Assembly: GCA_035943935.1 (NCBI GenBank) | Contig: DASZBR010000001.1 | Coordinates: forward strand, 1 to 64,000 | Reading direction: 5' to 3' | DNA from: DASZBR01 sp035943935 | Lineage (GTDB): Bacteria; Pseudomonadota; Gammaproteobacteria; DASZBR01 | Length of the DNA stretch: 64,000 nucleotides | Shown: in pieces, positions 42,874 through 52,019 of the stretch | Layout: every line of letters starts with the position of its first letter | Numbering within the stretch: the first letter of the stretch is position 1 | Notes under the pieces: model-generated | Seen by the model: the letters and a program-made list of their open reading frames with translations, nothing else | Told to the model about the DNA's origin: nothing | Databases searched by the model: none | Translations under genes and position numbers: made by a program

Positions 42874-45390
42874 ATGGATCAGCCATTGCATTTAATTTAC
42901 ATCATTACTTTCCAATCACAACCGACGTTGCGGTATTTTGTTGAGCCGGGTTTGGTGAATGTTTTACGGTCGGGTGGTTACAGTAAGCCTCGATTGGTTT
43001 CTACACTCGAAGAGATTCCCACTGAAATTGTCCGAGATAATGACAGGGCTATTTTTAAATTATTGGAAAAATTACCCGAAAAATTATTATTAGACGGCAA
43101 CCCAGCATCCGTATTATTGCAACATTTATTAAGAACAGGACGATGTCATTTTGCGTCACACCGTTCTAAGCCTATTACTGAAGGCCCCATATTAGACGGC
43201 AATGTGCAATGGATAAAAGAACCGGATGGAAAACAGCGTTTGCATTGTTGGGTGAGTGGTCGAGCCCTTAGTGTTATTCCCTTGAAGCCGCTCTGGTATG
43301 TTGAACACGAAAAAAGTTGTTGCGGTATTTTGCGCGTGCCACTCGATCCCGAAGCCGCTTCGTATTTATTAAAATCTCCGCCATTGTCTGAAGCAGAATT
43401 AAAAGAAATTTACGTGCTATTAAAGCAAACTAAATCTGAAACAGAAGCTAAAAAACAGCTTAAAGAACATCTGCAGAAAATCACCGCGCCGTATTCTGAA
43501 AAAGAAATTGATTATTGGTATTGCGATTGGAAAGCGACTTCCTCGCAACGTCATTGGTTTGAATTTGAAATGGGGATTTCTCTCGAAGGCGAAAAGGTCA
43601 ATCTTTTGCCAATATTATCAGAGTTTATTCAAAGCCAATTGAGTTTGCACAGTTTGGCTGAATTAAACAGCATGCCGGATGATAAAATATTTGTTATTAA
43701 ACTTAAGAATGAAAAAACGATTGCGTTTCCCATGAAACGGCTTCGAAAAATCCTCGCCATATTAACCGAATTATATGAAGAAGATAGTTTATCCGGCAAT
43801 GACAAATTACGTCTTTCGCAGTTTCGTGCGTTGCAATTTAATGATTTGCAAGATGTCTTGGGCACGAAAAATATTCAATGGCGTGGAGAATTATCTCCTC
43901 ATCAATTAGCCGACAAATTCGCAAGCTATTTAAAACAAAGCAAATTAAATTTACCTAAAAACTTTCAAGGCGAATTACGTGAATATCAACAAGAAGGTGT
44001 GCGTTGGCTGCAATTTTTAAAAGAAATGGGATTTGGTGGTGTGCTTGCTGATGATATGGGTTTGGGAAAAACAGTTCAGCTGTTGGCTCATCTATTAATA
44101 GAAAAAACTAAAAATCATTCTGTATTGCCCACATTAATTGTCGCGCCGACCAGTTTATTAATGAATTGGAAACGCGAAGCAGAGCGTTTTACGCCGAGTT
44201 TAAAAGTCTTAATTTTGCATGGGAATTTGCGTAGAGATAATTTTGCGCATCTCAATAATTATGATGTGATTATTACCACCTATGCTTTATTAATACGCGA
44301 TGAAGAAATGTTAGTGCAGCAAAAGTTCCATTTGCTTGTCTTAGACGAAGCGCAATATATAAAAAATATCCATTCTAAAGCCGGCCAAATCGCGCGGAAA
44401 CTAAACGCAGAGCAGCGTTTATGTTTAACGGGTACGCCGATGGAAAATCATCTCGGTGAGCTCTGGTCTTTATTCCATTTTCTATTGCCAGGCTTATTAG
44501 GCGAAAAAAGCCAGTTTTATAAATTATTTCGAACACCCATTGAGAAAAATGGCGATGGCAAGCGACGTGATTATTTACGCCAACGTATTTCGCCCTTTTT
44601 CTTACGTCGTACGAAAAAAGAAGTTCTGAAAGAATTGCCTGAAAAGATAGAAATGATTCAGCCTGTTGTGCTTACAGATGCACAACGCGAATTATACGAA
44701 GATATTCGCATAGCGCTCCACGACGATGTCTTATCTGTCATTAAAGAACGCGGCTTTGGTCGCAGCCAGATTTATATTTTAGATGCGTTATTAAAATTAC
44801 GTCAGGTGTGTTGTGACCCGAGATTATTAAAATGGAACAGAGAAAATACGAATTTTGATGTGTTAGATTCTGCGAAATTACAATGGCTGATGGACTTATT
44901 GCCTAATCTTATAGACCAAGGTAGAAAAATTTTATTATTCTCCCAATTTACAGAAATGATTGCGTTAATAGAATCTGCCTGTAAATCTGCGCATATTCCT
45001 TATGTAAAATTAACGGGCAAGACAGAAGATAGAGATGCGGTTATTCAGCAATTCCAATCGGGTGAAATACCCTTGTTTTTAATTAGCTTAAAAGCCGGCG
45101 GCGTGGGATTGAATTTAACGCAAGCGGATACCGTTATTCATTATGATCCGTGGTGGAATCCGGCTGTTGAAAATCAGGCTACTGATAGAGCGCATCGTAT
45201 TGGCCAAGACAAAACCGTATTTGTATATAAATTAATTACCAGCGGTACTATAGAAGAAAAAATCTTAGCCCTTCAAAACGAAAAGCAGGCGTTATTAACT
45301 GCTATGTTATCAGGCAGTATTCAAAGCATCGATGAATTATCGCTGACAGATGTAGAGACATTGTTTGCGCCGCTGCCGACAAATGTGTGA
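42874..45390 (+). CDS. SNF2-family DEAD/DEAH helicase-like ATPase
   Basis: An 838-residue protein. A bacterial SNF2 N-terminal region (~1-360) is followed by the ATPase lobes: Walker A DDMGLGKTVQ, LIVAPTSLLMNWKRE, box II LVLDEAQYIKN, LTGTPMENHLGELWS, then lobe 2 with LFSQFTEM, LISLKAGGVGLNLTQAD and DRAHRIGQ. Likely remodels DNA-protein or RNA polymerase complexes. I chose ATG at 42874; an upstream in-frame start at 42826 lies inside mvaB. TATAAT ends 6 nt before this ATG, which would make the message leaderless. Confidence 0.88.
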   Translation: MDQPLHLIYIITFQSQPTLRYFVEPGLVNVLRSGGYSKPRLVSTLEEIPTEIVRDNDRAIFKLLEKLPEKLLLDGNPASVLLQHLLRTGRCHFASHRSKPITEGPILDGNVQWIKEPDGKQRLHCWVSGRALSVIPLKPLWYVEHEKSCCGILRVPLDPEAASYLLKSPPLSEAELKEIYVLLKQTKSETEAKKQLKEHLQKITAPYSEKEIDYWYCDWKATSSQRHWFEFEMGISLEGEKVNLLPILSEFIQSQLSLHSLAELNSMPDDKIFVIKLKNEKTIAFPMKRLRKILAILTELYEEDSLSGNDKLRLSQFRALQFNDLQDVLGTKNIQWRGELSPHQLADKFASYLKQSKLNLPKNFQGELREYQQEGVRWLQFLKEMGFGGVLADDMGLGKTVQLLAHLLIEKTKNHSVLPTLIVAPTSLLMNWKREAERFTPSLKVLILHGNLRRDNFAHLNNYDVIITTYALLIRDEEMLVQQKFHLLVLDEAQYIKNIHSKAGQIARKLNAEQRLCLTGTPMENHLGELWSLFHFLLPGLLGEKSQFYKLFRTPIEKNGDGKRRDYLRQRISPFFLRRTKKEVLKELPEKIEMIQPVVLTDAQRELYEDIRIALHDDVLSVIKERGFGRSQIYILDALLKLRQVCCDPRLLKWNRENTNFDVLDSAKLQWLMDLLPNLIDQGRKILLFSQFTEMIALIESACKSAHIPYVKLTGKTEDRDAVIQQFQSGEIPLFLISLKAGGVGLNLTQADTVIHYDPWWNPAVENQATDRAHRIGQDKTVFVYKLITSGTIEEKILALQNEKQALLTAMLSGSIQSIDELSLTDVETLFAPLPTNV

Positions 45391-45393
45391 GGG

Positions 45394-46908
45394 TTACCCC
45401 TGCCTCTCCAATCTCCTATACGATAGCGCCTCCGTCACATGAGGTTTTTCTATAGTTTCGCTCTGCGCCAAATCCGCAATCGTTCGCGCGACACGCAGAA
45501 TTCTATGATATGCACGCGCAGATAAATTCAATTTCTCAATCGCTCGTTCTAAAAAGGCTTTATTTAAATCAGATAACTCAGATTGTTTCTCTAAACTTTT
45601 GCCTGTTAATAACGCATTAATTTTAGATTGTCTTGATAACTGAATATTGCGCGCGTGTGTAACGCGAGCTCTCACTGTTTCGCTGTTTTCATTAATAGAC
45701 GCTACCGTTTGCGTTAATAATCCATGCGGCAAATTTGGCACTTCAATGTGCATATCAATCCTGTCTAATAACGGGCCAGAGATTTTGCGTCGATATTTAG
45801 CTATCTGTTCAGTCGTGCAACGACAACGTCCATTTGGATCGGTTAAATATCCACACGGACACGGATTCATCGCCGCAATTAATTGAAATCGCGCCGGAAA
45901 TTCTGCTTGAATTGTTGCGCGTGAAATTGTAATTACGCCAGATTCTAATGGTTCACGTAAAGATTCCAGCACATGACGATTAAATTCAGGTAGTTCATCA
46001 AGAAATAATACTCCATGATGTGATAACGAAATCTCGCCGGGTTTCGGTGGACGTCCGCCACCCACTAATGCTGCAGTTGAAGCAGTATGATGTGGCGATC
46101 GAAATGGCCGTTCTTTCCATTGCGCGGCTTTAAACCCCCTATTACTGATAGATAATAAAGCCGCGACTTCAAAAGCCTCGTCGTGAGTGAGTTCAGGTAA
46201 TATTGTGGGAATTCGACTCGCCAACATTGTTTTTCCCGTACCGGGTGGACCAATCATTAATAAACTATGCCCGCCGGCCGCTGCGATTTCTAATGCACGA
46301 CGTGCATGGGTTTGTCCCCGGACATCCGCTAAATCATTTTTAAATTCTGTTTGAGTAATGATTTCACTCGAAGATTTTGTATGCGGCTGAATGGGCATGC
46401 TGCCAGAAAGATGCATGCATACTTCAATTAAACTATTTGCCGGATAAATTTCTAAGTCGCCAGATAATAAAGCTTCATCAGCATTAGCTTTGGGAATAAT
46501 TAATTTGCGTTTAGATTTTCGCGTTTGCAAGGCGAATGGCAATACGCCAGCGATAGAAGAGAGATCGCCGGATAAGCCTAATTCGCCGGCAAATTCATAT
46601 TCCTTAAGTTGCTTGGCGGGAATTTGTCGCGAAGCAGCCAATATCGCTAGTGCAATAGGCAGATCAAATCGACCACTTTCTTTTGGTATATCAGCAGGGC
46701 CTAAATTAACGGTAATCACTCTCGAGTGAAAATCAAAGCCGCTATTAATTAATGCACTACGCACACGATCTTTGCTTTCTTTTACGGCGGCTTCGGGAAG
46801 ACCCACCATATTAAATCTAGGTAATCCATTAGAAAGATGTGCTTCAACGGTAACGAGGGGTGCGCTAATTCCTAATGAGGAACGGCTGTAGAGAACGGCA
46901 AGAGACAT
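45394..46908 (-). CDS. comM: ComM/YifB Mg-chelatase-like AAA ATPase
   Basis: A 504-residue hexameric helicase that promotes branch migration during natural transformation. N-terminal Lon-like domain (VEAHLSNGLPRFNMVGLP), Walker A MIGPPGTGKTMLAS, GEISLSHHGVLFLDELPEF, and a zinc-like CPCGYLTDPNGRCRC segment. It is convergent with the SNF2 gene. In other gammaproteobacteria it is often next to ubiK, which here lies 3 kb away beyond two unknown genes. Confidence 0.94.
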   Translation of the reverse strand: MSLAVLYSRSSLGISAPLVTVEAHLSNGLPRFNMVGLPEAAVKESKDRVRSALINSGFDFHSRVITVNLGPADIPKESGRFDLPIALAILAASRQIPAKQLKEYEFAGELGLSGDLSSIAGVLPFALQTRKSKRKLIIPKANADEALLSGDLEIYPANSLIEVCMHLSGSMPIQPHTKSSSEIITQTEFKNDLADVRGQTHARRALEIAAAGGHSLLMIGPPGTGKTMLASRIPTILPELTHDEAFEVAALLSISNRGFKAAQWKERPFRSPHHTASTAALVGGGRPPKPGEISLSHHGVLFLDELPEFNRHVLESLREPLESGVITISRATIQAEFPARFQLIAAMNPCPCGYLTDPNGRCRCTTEQIAKYRRKISGPLLDRIDMHIEVPNLPHGLLTQTVASINENSETVRARVTHARNIQLSRQSKINALLTGKSLEKQSELSDLNKAFLERAIEKLNLSARAYHRILRVARTIADLAQSETIEKPHVTEALSYRRLERQG

Positions 46909-46965
46909 GAGGCAATCCTTATTATTTCGGGTAGAGCGAACAATTTATCACACTTGTCCCCGTTT

Positions 46966-46998
46966 CTTAAGATTTCCTTAAGGTTTCTTGTGTATAAA
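46966..46998 (+). promoter_or_regulatory. PmrA-like box and -10 element upstream of the gene at 47045
   Basis: CTTAAG at 46966-46971 and CTTAAG at 46977-46982 are direct half-sites 11 bp apart; the surrounding 11-mers CTTAAGATTTC and CTTAAGGTTTC differ at one position. After 10 nt comes TATAAA (46993-46998), an expected start near 47005. The spacing is identical to 1243-1275. Regulation by PmrA is inferred from the known Legionella/Coxiella consensus. Confidence 0.65.
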
Positions 46999-47044
46999 GA
47001 CCTAGTTGTTCAGACCCCAATTACAGAAGATAGACGAGGAACCT

Positions 47045-48907
47045 ATGGAAGAACTATCAGTTGATCATAGTAGCGAAGTAAGTAGTGAGCAAAGCGGTGA
47101 TGCTATAGCACTGGTTTTACCTCCAAAATCACGCCCATTAGTGTATCGAGTTCCAACACCGAGAAATACTAAAGGTCCAATGGGTCGCGCTGACCGTTTA
47201 TTTTCACCCGATCATTTTAAGGCTTTCCCTGATGCTGAGCTTTTATGCGATGCCCTGGAACTGTATGTTGTAACGGCAGAAGATCTCAAGACAACTCCAA
47301 ACGGAGCATTGGCTGAATTACGTGCTAACCACAATATGTTTGTGTGTCGACGAGAGGATGCGCCTCTTAATTTACCGCTCACCCAACGAAAGCAATATTT
47401 ACAGAGCGGGTCACGCTATTTTGTCAGAAATCCTGCTGCTACCGGCGATCAAGACTGCATACACTTCAGCGGCGATTTTAAACGCAATCACCGTATTTGT
47501 ATCGTGGAAAGAGATGTGAAAGGTAACCCACAATTAAAAATGGTGTATCAATCAGCTGAATTTTTTAACAGGCTGGGAATTAATGATGAAGAGAAAGCAG
47601 AAATAAACGGACATCGTTTTATTAAACTTTTGCATGGTAATACGCCCGAGCTTGTTGAATTTCTCGAGGCCAAAATAAAGCCTGAATATCGCGATCAAAA
47701 AGTATCACTGGATTTCCTAACAGAAATTGCACAAGCGTATTATCAAAATATTGGCTCTATAATTCAGCATATCGTGGCGAATGCATTTCCCGATATGAAA
47801 GGAAAAACATTTCTTCCGTGGGAATTTGAACTCGATAGCGAATTGGTGTTTCACGAAGACGGTTCTGCTGCACTTTATTTGTACAATATTAAAAGCGCGA
47901 TCACGTGTGCGGATGTGTATGACGCTGAAGGGCGGCCGGTAGTGGCTCCTTGTCCACTTCATGTGGTGGCGGTTATTCCTTATGTGAGGGAACGAAAAGC
48001 ATTTGTATGTCCTGAATTTTATTGTGGTCCAAAGTTTCCACCTATTCTTTATGCGAATAGAACACTTCTTCGAAAAGATCCTGCTGCCTCTGCTGCAGTA
48101 TTAAAAAAACAGGAAAATAAAGCAGAAGCGTTAGAACAAGTCGTCGACAGAGGGATTGAAAAAGCAGTTGTAGATACAGATAACGCCAGACGTAGTTTTC
48201 TCGGTGAACACGGTTGGAAAGTGGCGACTACGGCGGGGTTTATTATCGTGGGTGTTGCCGCATTTGCTGCATTTGGTCCTGCTGGGTTAGCGACTGCAAT
48301 AGCAACTTTTTTAGGTGTGGGAGGCACGGCAGCGGGTGTAGGGGGTGTGGGGGCAGGTTTAATCATTATTACAAGTGCGGTTGGAACGGGAGGCACAATA
48401 GTGACGTATGGTGTTCTTAAAAAAGGTCGTATGCGAGAAATTGCTCATCAACCGTTAAGTGCATGTAGATTTGTGAAGGATGTAGAAGAAAGAATTATGA
48501 GTGGCACTGAAACTGACACAGATGCGGAGCGGGAACACTCGAATTTATTTGCGCGAGGGGTACGTTCACCTTCATTGTTTGACGATGCCGGTGCGGTACA
48601 GAGATTTTTCGATAGTGGTGCAAGAGCAGCACTTGTTTTAGCAGCGAACCCGCTGAGTCAAGAAGATTTCTCCGTATGCTATGAGGAAGACCCTCTTTTG
48701 GAGGGAGGTGGAGTCGCTAATAGCAACAACACAACAAAAGCACCCGCTGCTACGGCGAGGTCAAGCTCAACATCTTCAGAAAAATCGGTGGGTGTAAATT
48801 CCTCGGCAAATGTTGAAGGAGATGATTCAGACCAAGATAACAGTAAAGGGAAAGAATCAGCGTCTTCATCATCTCGCTCATCCGGTGGTCGTTCCCCAAC
48901 GAAGTAA
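47045..48907 (+). CDS. Large unknown protein with glycine-rich hydrophobic segment, effector candidate
   Basis: A 620-residue protein with no recognised family. The start at 47045 has GAGGA upstream; an in-frame TTG at 47006 lacks one. The N-terminal 40 residues are acidic and Ser-rich, followed by a mixed globular region (~40-365) and a charged helix (~340-385). Next comes an ~80-residue Gly/Ala/Val-rich hydrophobic hairpin (~390-460, FIIVGVAAFAAFGPAGLA and GVGAGLIIITSAVGTGG), then a Ser/Asp-rich disordered tail ending SSSRSSGGRSPTK. Hydrophobic hairpins of this kind target some Legionella effectors to host membranes. The PmrA-like promoter and position between comM and ubiK fit an inserted effector gene. 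Confidence 0.65.
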   Translation: MEELSVDHSSEVSSEQSGDAIALVLPPKSRPLVYRVPTPRNTKGPMGRADRLFSPDHFKAFPDAELLCDALELYVVTAEDLKTTPNGALAELRANHNMFVCRREDAPLNLPLTQRKQYLQSGSRYFVRNPAATGDQDCIHFSGDFKRNHRICIVERDVKGNPQLKMVYQSAEFFNRLGINDEEKAEINGHRFIKLLHGNTPELVEFLEAKIKPEYRDQKVSLDFLTEIAQAYYQNIGSIIQHIVANAFPDMKGKTFLPWEFELDSELVFHEDGSAALYLYNIKSAITCADVYDAEGRPVVAPCPLHVVAVIPYVRERKAFVCPEFYCGPKFPPILYANRTLLRKDPAASAAVLKKQENKAEALEQVVDRGIEKAVVDTDNARRSFLGEHGWKVATTAGFIIVGVAAFAAFGPAGLATAIATFLGVGGTAAGVGGVGAGLIIITSAVGTGGTIVTYGVLKKGRMREIAHQPLSACRFVKDVEERIMSGTETDTDAEREHSNLFARGVRSPSLFDDAGAVQRFFDSGARAALVLAANPLSQEDFSVCYEEDPLLEGGGVANSNNTTKAPAATARSSSTSSEKSVGVNSSANVEGDDSDQDNSKGKESASSSSRSSGGRSPTK

Positions 48908-48988
48908 TTCATTAGATAACACCAAAAAACGATGAAAATCTGGTATCCTGTGTCTCATTGATACCCACTTCCTGAAACGAGCGAAGTT

Positions 48989-49954
48989 ATGGCAGCAGAA
49001 AATACGAGAGAGCTTACTAAACTAGCTACAGCGGGCGATAAAGCCGCTCGGGAAAAGCTCGCGGTTATTTATGCCGAAGCAGGTAGCCTGAAAGCAAAAG
49101 AAGAGCTGGCTTTGCTCTATGCTGATGGTGGTGTGGTCATTCAGAAAGACGAGAAAAAAGCCTTTGGACTGTATTTAGAATTAGCATTGAAGGGAATACC
49201 CGAGTGGCAATGTAATCTTGCCCAAGCCTATGATTTCGGTGAAGGAACCGAACGAGATCTTAAAGAAGCTATTCGCTGGTATCTAGCAGCAGCAATACAA
49301 GGCTATGTTCAGGCTCGATATAATCTGGGCGTTATTTATGAAGTTGAAGAGGACGTAAAAAACATACCTAGAGCCGCGCGGTATTATTTTTCAGCAGCGG
49401 ATGACGAGGCGAAAAAAGCATTAACGAGATTGGCAAAAAAAGGCCATTTTATCGCACAATTTTATCTCGCCATGTTAGATCAATCGACGAATAAAAAAGC
49501 GGTAGTCGCTTTGCTCAACAGTAATCCCATCGAATTTTCCAAAATTTTATCTGATAAGACACTCATTGATTCAATGGTTGCTTTATCGAGTGATCCAACC
49601 ATCACGCCAACAATGGCAGAAGTGTGTCATGAATTAGGTGTTCTTTTTTTCGAACGGGCGGATGATTGTGAAAAGGTTTCTGCAGATTCAACAGAATTAG
49701 TAGCCGCACTGAGATCGGTTTCGAAAGCGCTTTTTGCTGGGCTTCTTCAAAATAAAAAGGGATTGGAAGACGGCACTACAGAATTTTATTTTGATTTTTT
49801 AGAGGCTAAGCAAAAGCAGTTATATCCCTATTCTCCTCGTGCAGCAGCAGCTGTAGATTTCTTCCCCGAAGCACTACCTGATGCAGGTGTTACGACTTCA
49901 ATTCCAGCTCCGAAAGTTTCTTCTCCAGTAACTCCAGTTTTTCACGGGTTTTAG
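48989..49954 (+). CDS. Sel1-like repeat protein, effector-like
   Basis: A 321-residue helical-repeat protein. Sel1/TPR-like repeats occupy ~30-165 (DEKKAFGLYLELALKGIPEW, AIRWYLAAAIQGYVQARYNL, AARYYFSAADDEAKKALTRL). The second half is helical, with a Pro/Val-rich tail ending in VFHGF. There is no signal peptide. Sel1 proteins such as LpnE and EnhC contribute to host entry in Legionella; the role here is not known. The last 65 nt overlap ubiK on the other strand. Confidence 0.8.
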   Translation: MAAENTRELTKLATAGDKAAREKLAVIYAEAGSLKAKEELALLYADGGVVIQKDEKKAFGLYLELALKGIPEWQCNLAQAYDFGEGTERDLKEAIRWYLAAAIQGYVQARYNLGVIYEVEEDVKNIPRAARYYFSAADDEAKKALTRLAKKGHFIAQFYLAMLDQSTNKKAVVALLNSNPIEFSKILSDKTLIDSMVALSSDPTITPTMAEVCHELGVLFFERADDCEKVSADSTELVAALRSVSKALFAGLLQNKKGLEDGTTEFYFDFLEAKQKQLYPYSPRAAAAVDFFPEALPDAGVTTSIPAPKVSSPVTPVFHGF

Positions 49955-50057
49955 CTAATACCCGCGTTTGCACATCAAACTCCTCACGCGTCACTAAATT
50001 TAATTTCGCCAAAGCAGATTTAATAAATTCATGAAAATGTTTCTCGAGATCTAGCAT
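49890..50057 (-). CDS. ubiK: Ubiquinone biosynthesis accessory factor UbiK (BMFP family)
   Basis: A 55-residue gene overlapped by the Sel1 gene. The translation starts MLDLEKHFHEFIKSALAKLN, continues with LVTREEFDVQTRVLAKTREK, and ends in the Leu-zipper-like LELLEKKLSELELKS. This matches the YqiC/UbiK layout: an amphipathic N-terminal helix and a trimeric coiled coil. UbiK helps the soluble Ubi metabolon work with lipid. It is slightly shorter than E. coli YqiC (~96) but keeps both parts. The ubi hydroxylase at 50896 is nearby. Confidence 0.85.
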   Translation of the reverse strand: MLDLEKHFHEFIKSALAKLNLVTREEFDVQTRVLAKTREKLELLEKKLSELELKS

Positions 50058-50067
50058 AAAATTATTC

Positions 50068-50838
50068 TCATAAAATACAGCAGGTCAGTAAGAACGGTAC
50101 ATCTTTTTCATACGCCACATTACGTTCACGTAATGTCGGATGATAAAACCGAACACTGACACCATGACGCCCTACGCTGATTTCTGGAAACGCGGTAATT
50201 TCATTGGGAACGGCAACGCGAATTAATTGGCACGGCATTTGAGGATCTAAACTGGTTTGATAAAAGCCTTCGTGCGCCGTATGCATAATGGCTTGGCCGC
50301 TGTGTCTAACTAATTGCAGCATTTCATCAACGACTTGGAATAAATCTTCGAGTTCACTCAGCCATTCGACTAATTGCGTGTGACGTTCTTTGGCAGGTTG
50401 GCGAAGCCAATAATAAAAACTGGGGGTGTCGAAACTACACGTGCCGCCTGGCATCGCTAAATGTTGACGGATGCTGACCAGAAATTCATTGTCGCGAAGC
50501 TTGGCGCCAAATTTTCCGCTGTTCTTTTGTAACAACTGAATGATTTGTTCTAATCCCAACAGTGCTGAATTAAGTTTGGCTTGATCAATATGTACTTCAT
50601 TGACGAAGCGCTGCAAGTTTGCCGTTTGGCGTAGAAATTCTTTGGTGAATTTGCCGCGTAAATCAGGGCGTTCGGTTAATGACAAGATATCCGTGAGTGC
50701 GGACATAGTGGAACGCGTTTCGTGTAGGTTATTTCCACGAAGACTATTTTCTGCGAGCAGTAATAAGTGTTCAACGCGTAGACATACGCGGATCAATTCA
50801 TTAACGGGTTGTTCAAAAATAATTGTCTGATTTGACAT
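50068..50838 (-). CDS. zapD: Cell division protein ZapD
   Basis: A 256-residue FtsZ cross-linking protein of the Z ring (formerly YacF). Characteristic stretches are FEQPVNELIRVCLRVEHLL, GTCSFDTPSFYYWL and SVRFYHP near the C-terminus. In E. coli it lies with coaE and yacG; here it is separated from those and sits 10 nt upstream of ubiK on the same strand. Confidence 0.93.
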   Translation of the reverse strand: MSNQTIIFEQPVNELIRVCLRVEHLLLLAENSLRGNNLHETRSTMSALTDILSLTERPDLRGKFTKEFLRQTANLQRFVNEVHIDQAKLNSALLGLEQIIQLLQKNSGKFGAKLRDNEFLVSIRQHLAMPGGTCSFDTPSFYYWLRQPAKERHTQLVEWLSELEDLFQVVDEMLQLVRHSGQAIMHTAHEGFYQTSLDPQMPCQLIRVAVPNEITAFPEISVGRHGVSVRFYHPTLRERNVAYEKDVPFLLTCCIL

Positions 50839-50895
50839 AATACAAGCCTTTTTATTTCCTGGACGCTATGATAGTGGCTTTTGAGGCGGGCGACA

Positions 50896-52017
50896 ATGAA
50901 AGTTGATGCAGTCATTGTAGGTGGCGGATTGGTAGGATTAGCCACGGCGCGCTTGCTTTCGCAAAACGGGTTTCAGGTTTGTGTGCTGGATGTGCATCCG
51001 TGTACTCCCTCTCCTCTCTCAGAATCTTATGAGCCTCGCGTCAGTGCCATTACCCTCTCATCGGTAAAATTGTTTCAAGAATTGGGTGTTTGGGAAAAGA
51101 TGCAGCAGATGAGAGTCGGTGAATTTACTCAAATAAAAATTTGGGAAGGTGATAATACAGCGTCAGTCAGCTTTGATTCCGCGCATGGTTATATTATAGA
51201 AAACAAAGTCATGCAGCTGGCTTTATTAGACTCAAATATTGAAATCATCGCGCCCGTTGTAATAAATAACATAACAAAATCCAAAGATAATTTATCACTA
51301 TCACTGAGCAATAATCAAATTATAGAAACAAAAACTATTATTGGCGCCGATGGGGCTAATTCAAAAATTCGTGAATGGGCAGAGTTAGGATTAGTTGAAA
51401 AAAGTTATGACCAATCTGCTTTGGTCGCAACGATTCATACAACATTACCGCATGATCATATCGCCCGACAGCGATTTTTATCTGAAGGCCCGTTAGCGTT
51501 TTTGCCATTATCTCAGGAAAATCATTGTTCTATTGTATGGACCAATAAACCTGAGACCACTCAACATTTACTCAAATTAAGCTCCTCTGAATTTAATAGT
51601 GAGCTGGAAAAATACTGGGGAAAAGAATTAGGCGAGCTTAAGGTTGTTGGCGAACGATTTGCATTTAATTTAACAAAAAAACATGCAGAGCATTATGTAA
51701 AAGAAAGAGTTGTCTTAGTCGGCGATGCAGCGCACACCATTCATCCATTAGCGGGCCAAGGCGTAAATTTAGGATTTTTAGATGCAAAAGTGTTATGTAC
51801 TACTTTTATACAGGCGAGATCAGAAAATAGAGATATTGGCTTGATGCATACATTGCGACGCTATGAGCGTGCGCGTAAGGGCGATAATCTTATTGTTCAA
51901 AAATTAATGGATGTGTTTAATTCTGCAACGATACGAAAGTGTGGTATGAAATTAGTATCAAATTTTGATTTTTTAAAAAACAGCATGCAACTATGGATGA
52001 CACAACGGGAGAAATGA
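50896..52017 (+). CDS. ubiI: FAD-dependent ubiquinone hydroxylase (UbiH/UbiI/COQ6 family)
   Basis: A 373-residue aromatic-ring monooxygenase. FAD motif AVIVGGGLVGLATARLL, central IGADGANSKIR, and C-terminal VLVGDAAHTIHPLAGQGVN. The start at 50896 has GAGG 9 nt upstream. Its place before gcvT recalls the E. coli ubiH-ubiI-gcvT order, so UbiI (C5 hydroxylation) is favoured, but UbiH or UbiF cannot be excluded. Confidence 0.85.
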   Translation: MKVDAVIVGGGLVGLATARLLSQNGFQVCVLDVHPCTPSPLSESYEPRVSAITLSSVKLFQELGVWEKMQQMRVGEFTQIKIWEGDNTASVSFDSAHGYIIENKVMQLALLDSNIEIIAPVVINNITKSKDNLSLSLSNNQIIETKTIIGADGANSKIREWAELGLVEKSYDQSALVATIHTTLPHDHIARQRFLSEGPLAFLPLSQENHCSIVWTNKPETTQHLLKLSSSEFNSELEKYWGKELGELKVVGERFAFNLTKKHAEHYVKERVVLVGDAAHTIHPLAGQGVNLGFLDAKVLCTTFIQARSENRDIGLMHTLRRYERARKGDNLIVQKLMDVFNSATIRKCGMKLVSNFDFLKNSMQLWMTQREK

Positions 52018-52019
52018 AT

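Noticed and set aside
47006..47044. Upstream TTG start for the 620-residue protein
   Set aside because: The transcript predicted from the PmrA-like promoter would begin at about 47005, leaving no ribosome-binding site for this TTG. ATG at 47045 has GAGGA.
48049..48396. Glycine/alanine/proline-rich frame antisense to the gene at 47045
   Set aside because: It is the mirror of the Gly/Ala/Val-rich hydrophobic segment of the real gene; no ribosome-binding site or family match.
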